From the NCBI GenBank assembly GCA_900323505.1, contig OOIN01000001.1, positions 1,488,001 to 1,552,000 on the forward strand: a stretch of 64,000 nucleotides of DNA. The letters run 5' to 3'. The translations under genes and the position numbers were made by a program. Positions 21,666 to 32,342 of the stretch are shown here, piece after piece. Under the pieces are notes generated by a model. That model made no database searches and was not told the DNA's origin. It saw only the letters and a list, made by a program, of their open reading frames with translations. Within the stretch, counting starts at the first letter, position 1. Each line of letters starts with the position of its first letter. The DNA is from Ustilago trichophora. Its lineage: Eukaryota; Basidiomycota; Ustilaginomycetes; Ustilaginales; Ustilaginaceae.

Positions 21666-23354
21666 ATGACAAGTCCACCAGCCCAACCGACCATCGCCGA
21701 TGCGGTCCGTCTGATGGACTCGCTCGATATCCTAGCCGGGCCCAGCAAGGCCTTATCAGTTGGGCCTGCAGCGCAATTAAGCCTTCCACCGGCAACATGC
21801 ACACCTGTTGATGCTGTCCGACCACCACATCGCCACTCAACACTAGACAGCCATGCCGAGCACCCTTATCCACAGCCGCGCCGATCCATCAATTCCACCG
21901 GACCTCCATCTTCAGAGCATGCGAGTAACTCCACACGCATCCCACCACTGCCAGCCGAAATCATCTACCAAATAGGCACACACCTTGTTCATCCGACCGG
22001 CGCTACCAACTCACACCAACTCGGCACCTGCTTTCCATGCGCCCACGCCAACGCCTCGTACACGCCCCTCTGCACGCTAACCACCCCGCTCCCCTCCACC
22101 CTGGTGGCGCTCTCCTCTGCCTCCGTGGCATTTCGCAACACCCTTGCACCCTTGATATGGCACACTGTAGTCATCAAGACCCCGCAACACTTGCCTCGGC
22201 TGGCCGCGCTATTGAGCAACTACGATACGCTTTCCACCCGCTCCTCTTCTCCCTCTGCCACTCGCCGGAATTCATCCCCCACCTCCCCGTCTTCAACAAC
22301 ATCTGAACTCGAACCCACATCGAGAAGCAGTGATGTCGGACTCCGTCACCCACTTCCGAATCTGAAAAGTATCGTGGTCTCGATACCAGACAAGTACCCG
22401 GACCTAGATCAATCCTTCCTCATCAGTCTGCTTCGCTCCATGTCCCTTGCTCAGACGCACCAGCTGCAGCATCTCTATTGGAGTGCCGAGGCAGCGCCCC
22501 ATCCAGCGATCTGGACGCTGGTCGGGCCCAGTCTCAGGAGTCTAGAGGTGGACGGGAGGACGTTTTATCACGGTCACAAGGGTTGGGCTGGATTGGAAAG
22601 GCTGGAGAGTTTGAGGCTGGTCGGGTACGAAAGTACGTTGTTGCCAGGAGGCGTCGTTGCTTTACTGCAGGGTCAGCGTGGGGTGAATGGTGGTGATAAA
22701 GGCAAAATGCTGGTCAGGGAGGTGCCGGAAGGGATGATGGAGAATGAGGCGATGGCAAGGGGAAGAAGGCTGTCGCCAGTGATGCAACTTCAGCACTCCG
22801 CAACTGTTTCACCTCGAAGAGTAGCTCAGCATCTGTATCTGGACCACCCTCTCGCTCTCTCGCCCACCTCCCCGCCGACGCTTCCATCTTTCGCGTCACC
22901 TCACACCTCCAACACTTCCCAACGTCGAAGCCAACTCCGCCACCTCTCCCTATCCTCAAGCAAAACTTCAATCCTCCACCAACCCGCCCTCATAACCTCT
23001 TCTTCCTTTTCCACTTTAACATGTCTCGACATATATGCCGTCACCCCCGAACCTCCTCTATCACATGCCCTCATCTCCGCCTCATCCACCCTCACCCACC
23101 TCCGCCTAGTCTTGGACATTTCTGGTGCATTTGCAAACTTCAACGCCCTCTGGTCCGATCTCACCGGCAAATTACCTCACCTTACTTGGTTAGAAGTTGA
23201 CCCGATGCCTCAACAGAATACGGCGCCTAGCTTTTGGGATTTTGTAGAACGGTGCGAAAGGTTGGAATGGATCAATGGGAGGAGGGTGGATACTTTTCCC
23301 CCTTGCTTTGGCGGCTTCGATCCAGCACATCCTTCAGGTGCGTTGCCGTTCTGA
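21666..23354 (+). CDS. F-box-like protein with leucine-rich C-terminal part
   Basis: A 562-residue protein. The frame extends 20 codons upstream, but only from a TTG; the first ATG is 21666 (MTSPPAQPTIAD). Residues about 95-185 resemble a degenerate F-box: PPLPAEIIYQIGTHLV, then LVALSSASVAFRNTLAPLIWHTVVI. The remainder has irregular leucine-rich segments (LKSIVVSIPDKYP, LYWSAEAAP, LRSLEVDG, LTCLDIYAV, LTHLRLVLDISG, LTHLTWLEVDP style), fitting a substrate-recognition horseshoe. By family it would recruit substrates to an SCF ubiquitin ligase. Serine- and proline-rich inserts interrupt the repeats. Single exon, convergent with MED16 (87 bp gap). Confidence 0.65.
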   Translation: MTSPPAQPTIADAVRLMDSLDILAGPSKALSVGPAAQLSLPPATCTPVDAVRPPHRHSTLDSHAEHPYPQPRRSINSTGPPSSEHASNSTRIPPLPAEIIYQIGTHLVHPTGATNSHQLGTCFPCAHANASYTPLCTLTTPLPSTLVALSSASVAFRNTLAPLIWHTVVIKTPQHLPRLAALLSNYDTLSTRSSSPSATRRNSSPTSPSSTTSELEPTSRSSDVGLRHPLPNLKSIVVSIPDKYPDLDQSFLISLLRSMSLAQTHQLQHLYWSAEAAPHPAIWTLVGPSLRSLEVDGRTFYHGHKGWAGLERLESLRLVGYESTLLPGGVVALLQGQRGVNGGDKGKMLVREVPEGMMENEAMARGRRLSPVMQLQHSATVSPRRVAQHLYLDHPLALSPTSPPTLPSFASPHTSNTSQRRSQLRHLSLSSSKTSILHQPALITSSSFSTLTCLDIYAVTPEPPLSHALISASSTLTHLRLVLDISGAFANFNALWSDLTGKLPHLTWLEVDPMPQQNTAPSFWDFVERCERLEWINGRRVDTFPPCFGGFDPAHPSGALPF

Positions 23355-23441
23355 GCTGATCTTGGTTATCAGAAATAGATTGCTTTGTATGCGAATATGA
23401 AGTGTATTTTTAGACAGGTCTGTGTGCGTCAGCATGTGCGG

Positions 23442-26400
23442 CTAGAGAACCCACCAGCTCCCTCCGCACAAACAAGTGAACCTGAAGGCAGCACCAGCAC
23501 CCGCTTGCACTGCAGTCACCTCAATATTGACCAACTTGGGCTGGGGCGGTTGGATCATCGGCATTGGCATGAATGGCATTCCCCCCGGTGGCATGTTTCC
23601 ATTCTGTTGTTGTTGTTGCTGCTGCTGTACCTGCTGCTGCTGCTGCTGCATCTGGTACTGCATCTGCATCATCTGCATCTGCATCTGCATTTGCATTTGC
23701 ATCTGGACTTGCGGTGGCAGACTGGGATCTATCACCATCCCGTTACCCGGCATCACAGGTGAAGGTTGACTGATGGAATAGGTTGCGGTAACGGCGTCCT
23801 GCGATAAGGCAGAGCAGCGGACGCATCGTTTGGCTCGCATGAGGGGTAGCTTGACCACGTTGGCTTCCAAGTCAGTTTCGTTGTTAGGCACCGCTCCGGG
23901 AACGTTGGGCTGGAAGCCAGCTTGCCATCGATGAAGAAGAGATGCAGTAGCTGGGTTGTTTCGCAGGAGTGTAGCTGCGTCATTGAGAATAGCAGACTGG
24001 GTGACAGCACTGCGCAGCGAGACTTTGCGGATCACGTCGCGGCGCATATCGTCACCGCTTCGCTTGGCCGACATGGCAGAGAGCGCCTTCACCAGAGATG
24101 ACACCTCTCCTGTCGAGTCTGCCGCAAGATCATCTTCCACTGCACTCTTTTCATATAGCACGTTGCGCTCATCCGAAATGTCAGAGGGCGAGACAAATAG
24201 CGTCAGCACGTCCACCAATGCTCCCGTGTTGGGATCGACGATGGAGCTCAACAGCTTTGCCTGCATCCCTGCAGCGTCTTGGTCGAGCTTGACATTGTTT
24301 TCAGCACCCGTGGCTGCATCTAGCTTGCCGCCGAGTGTCGCCCACCAGAATCTGTCTGCCTCGCGAGACTGACTGGGCCCAGATCCGGCGCTCGCACCTG
24401 TAGTAGCCGAGTCTGCTTCGATCTTGGCCAGCAGCTGTGCAAAGTCTGCGAGATCGATCGAAGCATCCCCAGCCACGGTACGTAAAGCATCACGAGCCAG
24501 CGACATTTGCTCGCTGACAGCTAGCACCCTTCCATCCGCACCAGCATCGCCAGGACCGTTGCTCGAAGAGAAGAATGCCATCGCCTCGTCGCCGACGTTT
24601 GTACCCGTCGCAGGCGGAAGATTCTCCTTCTTCGTCGTGCTGAGCATCCATTCTTGAAAATCGCAAAAGTGTGCCACTATCTGCAGCACAAGTCGACGCG
24701 GCGTGGGTTTGTTGAGCATGCGCACAAAGTCCTGTTCAAATGTGTTGTTGTTGCCTGCCATGGTGATTGCTGGTGCTGCACTGACATCGGTTCCAGCCTT
24801 ATCAACATCGCCAAAGGCCGAGGTGGCCAGTGCCAGCTTGCTGATACCATCCAAGAGAGTCAGGAACCACTGCAGTTGAGCGAGAAGGGGCCAAACGCTC
24901 TCAAGCCGGTAGTAGACTCGAACGCGGGTCTCGCCAGCATTTGCGTTGAGATTCGATGCAGCAGCAGCATTCTTGGCGGCAGCGCCGGTCTTCTTTCTGC
25001 CTTCCGCCGCTGGCGGTGATGGAGTGATTGTGACTTCTGTCTTGACGCGAGCTAAACGCAAGACTTGATAGCAGAGACCGAGCTCGAGAATGAGTCTTTC
25101 CAAACGCACAGCAGGCTTCCTTTCAACAGCATTTGAGGCTTGATTGTTCCCGATCGCCATGCGGATCTTGAGTAGGCGAAGTGCATGGTGGAAGGAGATC
25201 GAATTGGAGTCATGGCTCGGTCCCTTCTGCGTTGCGCCCTCAATTTTGACGAGGACATCCTGCCTCTTGGAGTCGGTGATCTTAAGCAGATCCCCGATGT
25301 CGATCAGAAGCTTTCCTCCTGCCTCTTCCGTCGCAGAGGAGCCAAATGCCCGGCTAATGTCGCTAGCATCCGACTTTCGTAAGCAGGACAAGGCGAGTAA
25401 TTGCGACATCCTCAGGCGAACCCCATCTGCGCTGTTCGCAGCTGGATTCGCCGCATCGCTGGACTGCTTGGGACGCGGAGTGTGTATATACCAAGGCAGC
25501 TTCCACATAACAATGCCCTTAGGTGAAGCTCCATCTTGGAGACTCGAGAAGGTGGCTACAAGCGCGCCGTTGCTCGAGACTACAGGGCTCGAAGAGCGGG
25601 AAAGCGCTCGCGCAGGCATCGCTGATGGTTCGCCATCCGTCAAATCTACGCGCTTGAGGTCAAAGTATGACAGCTGCTCGGACAAGAGCCCGGCCTTTCC
25701 AGATGCTGGGACCAAAGAGGTGAGGATTGCAAGATCGGCGACCGCCAGACCACTGGCGTTGGTGACGAGAGAAGTGACAAGTGTACCTGCCAGTGTCTTG
25801 GTCTGGGCAAATCGAAGCTGCCGGTCGAGCCATTTTGGCGAATGGCCGGTCTTTCTGCATTCGAGTGAGACAAATGCGTCGCTTAATTCGTTCTCCGCCT
25901 TGCACAGATCCCAGACTGCGATGTTGCTGCGCACGAGGAATGGCGTATTGCTCTGATCCACGGATTCTGGCGTGCCGTTGGAAGCTTCGAGACGCGATGT
26001 GCACGCAATGAGCCGCAGTGAGACTGAGTTTCCCGCATTATCGGCTTCGTCAGCTTCTACGACGTCCACTTCCGCCCAAGTGAGGATCGAGAGATTGCAA
26101 AGTCCATCAGTTCCTGCTTGCGTCTCAACACTTGCGGTTCCATTTTCCTGTGACTCGCTCGAGTGGGAAAAGTCGACGGGTGAGAGCGACGCAGGTTGCA
26201 ATGGTCGTGTGATCATGGTGACCGTTTCTCCACGCAAGTCTACGGTGATCTCGGTGAGGTCGATGAGCGATGAAGTGCTCGAAGGACGTCTGGACGCGAC
26301 CAGAAGAACTGGGTCGTTGGCTGGCATGCCAACAGCGAGATGTGTAAGCGCAGCCTCCCTGTCGCCGTCGTGATCGTCCCTGCTCGCAGAGAAGGGTGAG

Positions 26401-27764
26401 GCGTATGTTGTATCAGTTGCAGGCTGGCGTTCGCCGAGGTTGGGAGCCGAGTCAAGCGTGACTGGCGAGGGCTGCAACTTGGGTGCATAGAGCGAAGACT
26501 GAAGAATGCTGCTGAAGAAGGGATTGGCACCGGGATCTGCTGTTGAGCTGGGAATCACAGATGCCGAGTCTCTGTCAATCTTGCGGGAGGACAGTAGCGT
26601 AACCTGGCCATGGCAACCAAACACCATGAGCGCAACGTCGTGGTCGGGTCCAGAATCATCTGCAGATGCGGATGCGCTGGGGAGGAAGCTCGGTCCCCGT
26701 GATGCTAGTCGACTAAAGGGACTCGATCCATAGTGATTGGACGCAGAGCTTGGGGCTTGCAGTACGATACCACGTCGACGGTTGAGCCAGACGGCTTGCT
26801 TGACTCCACCGCGCAGGCAACCAACGTCTTTGGCGGGATCCTTCTCCGTGGGAGATGATCGACTGCCTTCCCGGACGATCTGTTGGCCTTTCTCGTTCAC
26901 TTTGAGTACATTATCTGGTTTTGCAGCGGCAGCAGCAGCTCTGCTTCTGTTGGAGTCGAGCTTGACTGGAATCGCCTGCACCAGCTTCCAGTCGTTGAGT
27001 GCGCCTGTCTCAGCTCGTGACCAGACGCAAAATTTTGCGACGGGCGGGTCCAGTGGCCGATCTGATGGACCTACAGCAGAGCCATTTTGTGGTAAAGGCA
27101 GAGTTGAATCGGTGGCTTGTGTGTTGACGCTGAGCTGGGGGAGCATTTCAGCAGTGGAAGCCTGTGCCGAGAGAGCTGTGGGTGCGAGTCCATTCGATGG
27201 AGGCAAGGCTGTCGCTTCGGTGGATGCTGCTGTGGAACTTTGCTTTGTAGCCGTCGTGCGTTCCGGTGCAGGGAAGTATGCACAAAGGTAGTAGCCGCAC
27301 GGACTGAAGGAGATGTGTCTAGGGTCGTCATAGCGGGTTGTTTGGGCCTGGTTGGAGGGAGGTCGTCCCTGGCGCGGTTGGGACGGTCCGGCTGCGGGTG
27401 CTGCGGCAAAACTCGGTTGCTCCGGATAGAGGTAGCTGGGTCTGAAGGAGCGATTTGGGGATGTTGGAGAGACGGGATATTGCACGATCACATGGCCACT
27501 AGCTGCTGAGGTGGAAGCGGCTCCTTTTGAATTGGAGGCAGTCGCGAGGACATTCTGAGACGACCAGGCGATCTGGCCGAGATCGCTTGTACCGGCGCTC
27601 AAGCTTCTGAGTTGTTCAGAGACATTGATTCCATTTTGGATGCACTGAGCATGGCGCAGCGAGCGTTGCTGATCAGCAGATAGCGCTTTGCGGGGGCTCT
27701 TCTTGGGCGAATTGACGGATGCGCCGTTGATGCGCTGACGCTTTACCGGCGTCTCTATCGACAT
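23442..27764 (-). CDS. MED16: Mediator complex subunit 16 (Med16/Sin4-like)
   Basis: A 1440-residue single-exon protein. The upstream codon at 27773 is a TTG, so I use ATG at 27764 (MSIETPVKRQRING). The N-terminal half is WD-like: DLGQIAWSSQNVLATASN, HISFSPCGYYLCAYFPAP, FCVWSRAETGALNDWKLV, AVWLNRRRGIVLQAP. This matches the Med16 N-terminal propeller. The C terminus carries paired zinc-binding-type cysteines, KRCVRCS near residue 1312 and the last residues FTCLCGGSWWVL, as in Med16 of other eukaryotes. Between them lie a methionine-glutamine tandem and a polyglutamine run. By family it is a tail-module Mediator subunit linking activators to RNA polymerase II. The assignment rests on both terminal signatures. 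Confidence 0.75.
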   Translation of the reverse strand: MSIETPVKRQRINGASVNSPKKSPRKALSADQQRSLRHAQCIQNGINVSEQLRSLSAGTSDLGQIAWSSQNVLATASNSKGAASTSAASGHVIVQYPVSPTSPNRSFRPSYLYPEQPSFAAAPAAGPSQPRQGRPPSNQAQTTRYDDPRHISFSPCGYYLCAYFPAPERTTATKQSSTAASTEATALPPSNGLAPTALSAQASTAEMLPQLSVNTQATDSTLPLPQNGSAVGPSDRPLDPPVAKFCVWSRAETGALNDWKLVQAIPVKLDSNRSRAAAAAAKPDNVLKVNEKGQQIVREGSRSSPTEKDPAKDVGCLRGGVKQAVWLNRRRGIVLQAPSSASNHYGSSPFSRLASRGPSFLPSASASADDSGPDHDVALMVFGCHGQVTLLSSRKIDRDSASVIPSSTADPGANPFFSSILQSSLYAPKLQPSPVTLDSAPNLGERQPATDTTYASPFSASRDDHDGDREAALTHLAVGMPANDPVLLVASRRPSSTSSLIDLTEITVDLRGETVTMITRPLQPASLSPVDFSHSSESQENGTASVETQAGTDGLCNLSILTWAEVDVVEADEADNAGNSVSLRLIACTSRLEASNGTPESVDQSNTPFLVRSNIAVWDLCKAENELSDAFVSLECRKTGHSPKWLDRQLRFAQTKTLAGTLVTSLVTNASGLAVADLAILTSLVPASGKAGLLSEQLSYFDLKRVDLTDGEPSAMPARALSRSSSPVVSSNGALVATFSSLQDGASPKGIVMWKLPWYIHTPRPKQSSDAANPAANSADGVRLRMSQLLALSCLRKSDASDISRAFGSSATEEAGGKLLIDIGDLLKITDSKRQDVLVKIEGATQKGPSHDSNSISFHHALRLLKIRMAIGNNQASNAVERKPAVRLERLILELGLCYQVLRLARVKTEVTITPSPPAAEGRKKTGAAAKNAAAASNLNANAGETRVRVYYRLESVWPLLAQLQWFLTLLDGISKLALATSAFGDVDKAGTDVSAAPAITMAGNNNTFEQDFVRMLNKPTPRRLVLQIVAHFCDFQEWMLSTTKKENLPPATGTNVGDEAMAFFSSSNGPGDAGADGRVLAVSEQMSLARDALRTVAGDASIDLADFAQLLAKIEADSATTGASAGSGPSQSREADRFWWATLGGKLDAATGAENNVKLDQDAAGMQAKLLSSIVDPNTGALVDVLTLFVSPSDISDERNVLYEKSAVEDDLAADSTGEVSSLVKALSAMSAKRSGDDMRRDVIRKVSLRSAVTQSAILNDAATLLRNNPATASLLHRWQAGFQPNVPGAVPNNETDLEANVVKLPLMRAKRCVRCSALSQDAVTATYSISQPSPVMPGNGMVIDPSLPPQVQMQMQMQMQMQMMQMQYQMQQQQQQVQQQQQQQQNGNMPPGGMPFMPMPMIQPPQPKLVNIEVTAVQAGAGAAFRFTCLCGGSWWVL
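23647..23706 (-). repeat. Hexanucleotide repeat coding for Met-Gln tandem in MED16
   Basis: A CATCTG/CATTTG hexamer run on the plus strand encodes a repeated Gln-Met tract in the MED16 C-terminal region. It is bordered at 23603-23650 by a TGTTGT/TGCTGC run encoding polyglutamine. Such tracts vary in length between strains. Confidence 0.85.
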
Positions 27765-30700
27765 GGCGGCCAAGCGGAGTCGAGCTAGTCGTAGCTATGA
27801 GTTGGACCAGCTGTTTGATGTTGCCCTGCTGTCTTTGTCTAAAACATGAGTTGTCGAAATGTGCAGAGGACACCTTTGGTAGACTGTCTTGCGAGAAAGC
27901 GGTTCGATGCTTGTCTGCGGATGAGAGTGCTGTGCGTTTCGACTTGTTCTAGAACGTTGGGAGCAGAGCAATTCTCACTCTGGAACACGGTCTGCGGGGA
28001 GGTTTGGACGGCAACTGTGATGGTCGGGTTTGGTGCAGAGGATGCTGTGGAGCCGAGTAGCCAGGTGGGCCAGAATCGTGACTTCTCGGTGTTGCTTTGG
28101 ATGTCTGTGCAATTATCCGAATTCCGGGTCTGCTCAAAATTATCTAAGGCAAATCGGTGATTTCAAGTCAACGATCGGGTCCGATTACGACATCTTCATA
28201 CATGTCACTCCCAGACGATGTGCGATGCGCTGAAGCACCAAGACTTGCCCAGATCCATCGGGGCGACTGTATGAAAGATAACATGTCAGATTCGGATGAC
28301 AAATTGCCATGACCTGAAAAGCTTTGGTCAGCATGAAAGAAGCCTATTTAGATTCAGAGAAAAGCCTTCGAGAGGTATCACAGATATCACAGATTAGTAG
28401 CAAAGTCGATGAGATAGGGTGGCGTCACCTAAGTAAAGCATGATCGATAGCTTCTGTCTTGATTGCCGTAGTCGTATTGGAGAGGCCGAAAGCGTTAGAG
28501 GAAGAGAACGAAGAACGCCCATGATCTCGCTTGGGAATGAGTTTTGAACCTCTCTTGTTCGCCGCGATCCAAGGCTATGGATCATGCTCATGATAAAGCT
28601 TACTACGATCTCATGAATGTGCTCTCTTAATGCGACCTCGCGGCAACAGCCTATGTTTGTACCCATAGACTCGAAGAGAGACACGCTTGCTCATCCCCCC
28701 CAAAGATAGGGAACGGTGATCAAGGTGAGACACTTTTGTCTATTTCGGACAAGAGTGGGCGCTAAGCGCAAAAGGACCCTGGATTTTAGCTCGCTTGGCG
28801 GGATGGCGTTGTGGATTCTCCCACGTCTACAGTAAAGAGCTTTGCGAGATGGCCATGAAGATGCGTAGCTCGCCATGGTCTCACATCGATCGACGGCGCA
28901 TTTCCGCAAGACATGCCCGTGTCTCTGAAGCTCGAGCCATTCCGGACCGTTCCTCTCAGGGAAGCATGTACTGTAAGTAGCTTTCAGAGGGCTCACTGTT
29001 GCAAAATCGTATTTCGAATCAAACAAAGCCGACAAGTGAGACTGATGATCTCGTCAGGGCTGCCTGAGTGGCATGAAAGTCGCTTTGAACAGCCTGGCTG
29101 TGCCTACAAGGCAGCTTTGCGAGGTTGCTCTCGGCTGAGCAGGCAACATCATGTTGTTGAACGGATGCTCCGAGCCCTTTGTTCTCGAGAGAGGGTGAAA
29201 GCCGCTGAAACCGCACGACAACGTGGCTGATTTCCGCATGCACATAGTTCCTGAAGCTTTCATCATTGCAAACTTGCATGCTGTCTGCATGCTGTCCTGA
29301 TCGAAACTGTGTCGACACTATCAAGCGAATACAGTAGGCTCAAAACACGAAACTCAAACCTTGTCGGCGGATGTTCCTATCCTTGAAATTCAGGCTAAAA
29401 ACCTTATCCAACGCCTATGAAAAGCAGGACGCCGATCAGTTCACGAAGAGGCCCAAATACCCGATATAGTCGCGCGTAGTGTGTCGTGCTGGATGAAGAT
29501 GCTGTATCATGGAACTCGGAAGAGTGCAAGCAGCTGACGGAGCGGAGTGCGAGATGGGAGGCGTAAGGATATGTCTTTAAACTTCGAGCTGTCAGTGCGG
29601 CTAGCTGACTGGAGTTTTTGAGCGCCCACAAGGCCGAGCGAAGAATGTTCCATTTCAGCCCAGCTCAGCGTGGCGGATAGAGCAGGCAATAGTTACAGGC
29701 AGGGATTCCGGCCCTCGTTTCTCTGGAGAGGCTAGTCTTACAGAGGTGAACGCACGCCCTTGGCTGACAGCTTCCTCGGGCTTGCGTAGGGTTCACCGAG
29801 AGGGTGCTGGTGTTGGAGGCAACCATATGCACAAAAGCATGCAGGTCGATCCTATTGGTGGCGACGATCAAACAAAAAGCATGGCAAGGTATAAAGAAGA
29901 AGCAAGCAAGCCAATTTGCTCCGCTGGCATCTGGTGTGTGAAAAAAAAAATAAAAAATACAGAAAGTCGAGGTTCTCCTCAGTGTCCCCCAAATTTTTGT
30001 ATTATTGCAACTTGATGGCCGAAAAGGTACAACTTTTTTTGAAAGTACGAATTCAAAAAGCACGCGTTGCGGCGCGCAGTGTTTTTGTGTCAGTGTTGTT
30101 CTCGCTTGTCACCGGTGTGTGTGTGTGTGTGCTGATCAGGCACAAAACGCAGTACTGTATAGTAGTGCTGTCTCACGCTCTGCCTCTGCCTCTGCCTCTG
30201 CCTCCTTTTCTCTTGCTTTGCACTTCCGAGGCATTCTTCAGCATCGTCATCCACATTTCCGCCCTCGCCTGTGCCTTTTTTTTGTTCGTATGCTTCTCCA
30301 TAAGCTAGGTTGCAGCCCAGTCGGTCTCCACTATGTACTGTACGCAAGGTAGTCAAGCATTCGAGGGTGTTGCAAGGTAGCGAGCAACAAGAGTTACAGT
30401 CCAAACGCAAATCAATTCCTCTCTCTCCCTCTCTCGACATAAACTAAACTTACAGCTTGTCAAGTCAGGTGCTTCTTCGTACCGGATTGTATGTTGAGAC
30501 TAGATCGATGAGGCTGGTCGGGACAATGTGTTCCTTTGAGAGAGATGTGGTAGAAGCTTGGCACAACTTGCGCAACGGCATCGATGACAAGCGGAGCTGC
30601 GATGTGTCTACGCCGACGTGGGATCTCCTGCCGACTGCCAACACTGCCAACTGCATCGCGTTTCTGGTTGCTTGATTTGAGGCCGACATGCTTTTCTCTG

Positions 30701-31265
30701 GGTGTGGCAATTTCCTTCTTTTGTTCTTGAAAACTCAGACTAAATCTGCAGCAACTCTGCGCTGAACTGCAATATTTTCTATTTTTTTTTTTTTAATTTT
30801 ATTTTTTTTATTTTTTTCAGAGGCTCGGAGTTGCTGCGTTTCTGCTGCAGAGAAGAGAGAGGTGCGAGTAGTGTGTGTCCCCTTTCTGTTGTGCTGTTCC
30901 ACTGTCACAGCTCGGCCACACGTGTGTGTATTCTGTGTTCTGTCAACGAGCGTCGCCTTGGGCGGACAAGCATCGATTGTCCTCCTCCTCTTCATACTCT
31001 CTCAGTACACATACTCTCTCTCAAACCTCGCCATGGTTTGGCTTTGACTCGCAATCGTTTCGTCGCTATCGTTTGTCGTCTCTGCCTTCCTTCCTCACCT
31101 CCTCTGTTCTAGGCTCCCGCCCCCCACACACATACACCCACACACCGCCGGTCTCTACTTTTCACCCACTACTCTGATCATCGCTCGTCGCTGGTTCGTC
31201 GTTCTCTTTGATCTCTCTTTTCTTTTCTCCTCCCAGCCTCTCCATCTAGACCTTCATTTACCGGC
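27765..31265. promoter_or_regulatory. Long intergenic region between MED16 and the Msb2-like gene
   Basis: About 3.5 kb with only short scattered frames on both strands and no protein I recognise. It holds simple repeats: GT dinucleotides at about 30115-30131, a TCTGCC hexamer run at about 30177-30206, and an almost pure T tract at about 30780-30818. The proximal part becomes increasingly CT-rich towards the mucin gene. It is divergent: the left edge serves MED16 and most of the rest is presumably the upstream region of the mucin gene. Confidence 0.45.
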
Positions 31266-32342
31266 TTGACCATCTTGCTCCTTTCATCCCGAAGCTACGC
31301 GAAACACGACGCTCCGACGTGCTTCCCTTCTTCCAACACCACCACCCCTCCTCATCACCACCTTCCCTCTCCACCCAACAACTCCCACCTCGGTCTGCAT
31401 CATCACTACCACCTTCTACAGCATCTTACTCCGACCTTGATAACTGCGCTTCTTGACGCCACATTCGTTTCAATCACCGCACACTCCCAACACCTCTGAC
31501 ATTCTCGATCAACCTCTCACTGACACAGACCGGTTCTGTGGCTTGCATGCTTCCTTTAACCATCCCGACCACGTCCTCCTGTCTCCACCGACGGTTGTCA
31601 AGCACGTATTCCTAGATTGCTCTAGCTTTCATTTGTCCCAACCGCCCACATTCTTGGCTCCAGCATCCACGCCCATCACGCTTTTCGACAGCCGCTTGGA
31701 TCGCTGCCGCCTTTTCTCCCCTTTTTGCATTCAGCTGCAGCTTGTCCACCTTCTCGATTCGTGCTCAGACCGCCTCGCATCGCCAGCTCACGTCTTGCTC
31801 CTTCTACTCCTCCGACCTCACATCTCCCCCTTCCCGACTCGGTCCCACTTCATTTGCGCTCCAGGCGGGCTTATCCCCTTTACCCGACACACTGCATAGG
31901 TGAGTATCGCTCTCGACTCGCTTGCCTCTTTGCACGTTCCCCCCCTTCTCCTGTCCTTTTCCATCCCCCCATCTCCCTCATCTGTCAATCTCAAACTTCG
32001 AGATCATGCTCAGTGCCTGCTAGGTCACCAATGTTTGGCGATCGAACTTTGCCTCTTTCACCATCATCTCGATCTAAACACATGGTCTTTCCATATCTTC
32101 CTTGCCTTCTTCCACCTTCCTCTCCTCCTCATCGCCGCCTTTCTTATCCAGCCTAGCCGCCTGCTGCTCTGGCGTGCTTAGTGCTCACCTCGTGCTCTTC
32201 TTGTTTCGTCCCGTTCAACTCACACTCTTTTGCTTCTGTCTTATGCCCTCTTCCAACGTCTCGCCCGCCTCTTTGCATCACCTCTTCTCATCCCGACCCA
32301 TCCTCCTGACCAATCTTACCATCTGGTCATCATCGCAGCATC
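31266..32342 (+). promoter_or_regulatory. Pyrimidine-rich 5' leader of the Msb2-like gene with probable leader intron
   Basis: About 1.1 kb strongly enriched in C and T on the sense strand. It contains several short upstream frames (for example those opening at 31453 and 32102). A GTGAGT donor at 31900 and an acceptor ending GCAG at 32338 define a likely 439-bp leader intron that ends four bases before the start codon and would remove some of the upstream ATGs. The intron is inferred from the sequence only. Confidence 0.4.

Noticed and set aside
30115..30206. GT and TCTGCC simple repeats as a possible functional array
   Set aside because: Short simple-sequence tracts of a type seen elsewhere in this window, without spacer structure; not a CRISPR array.
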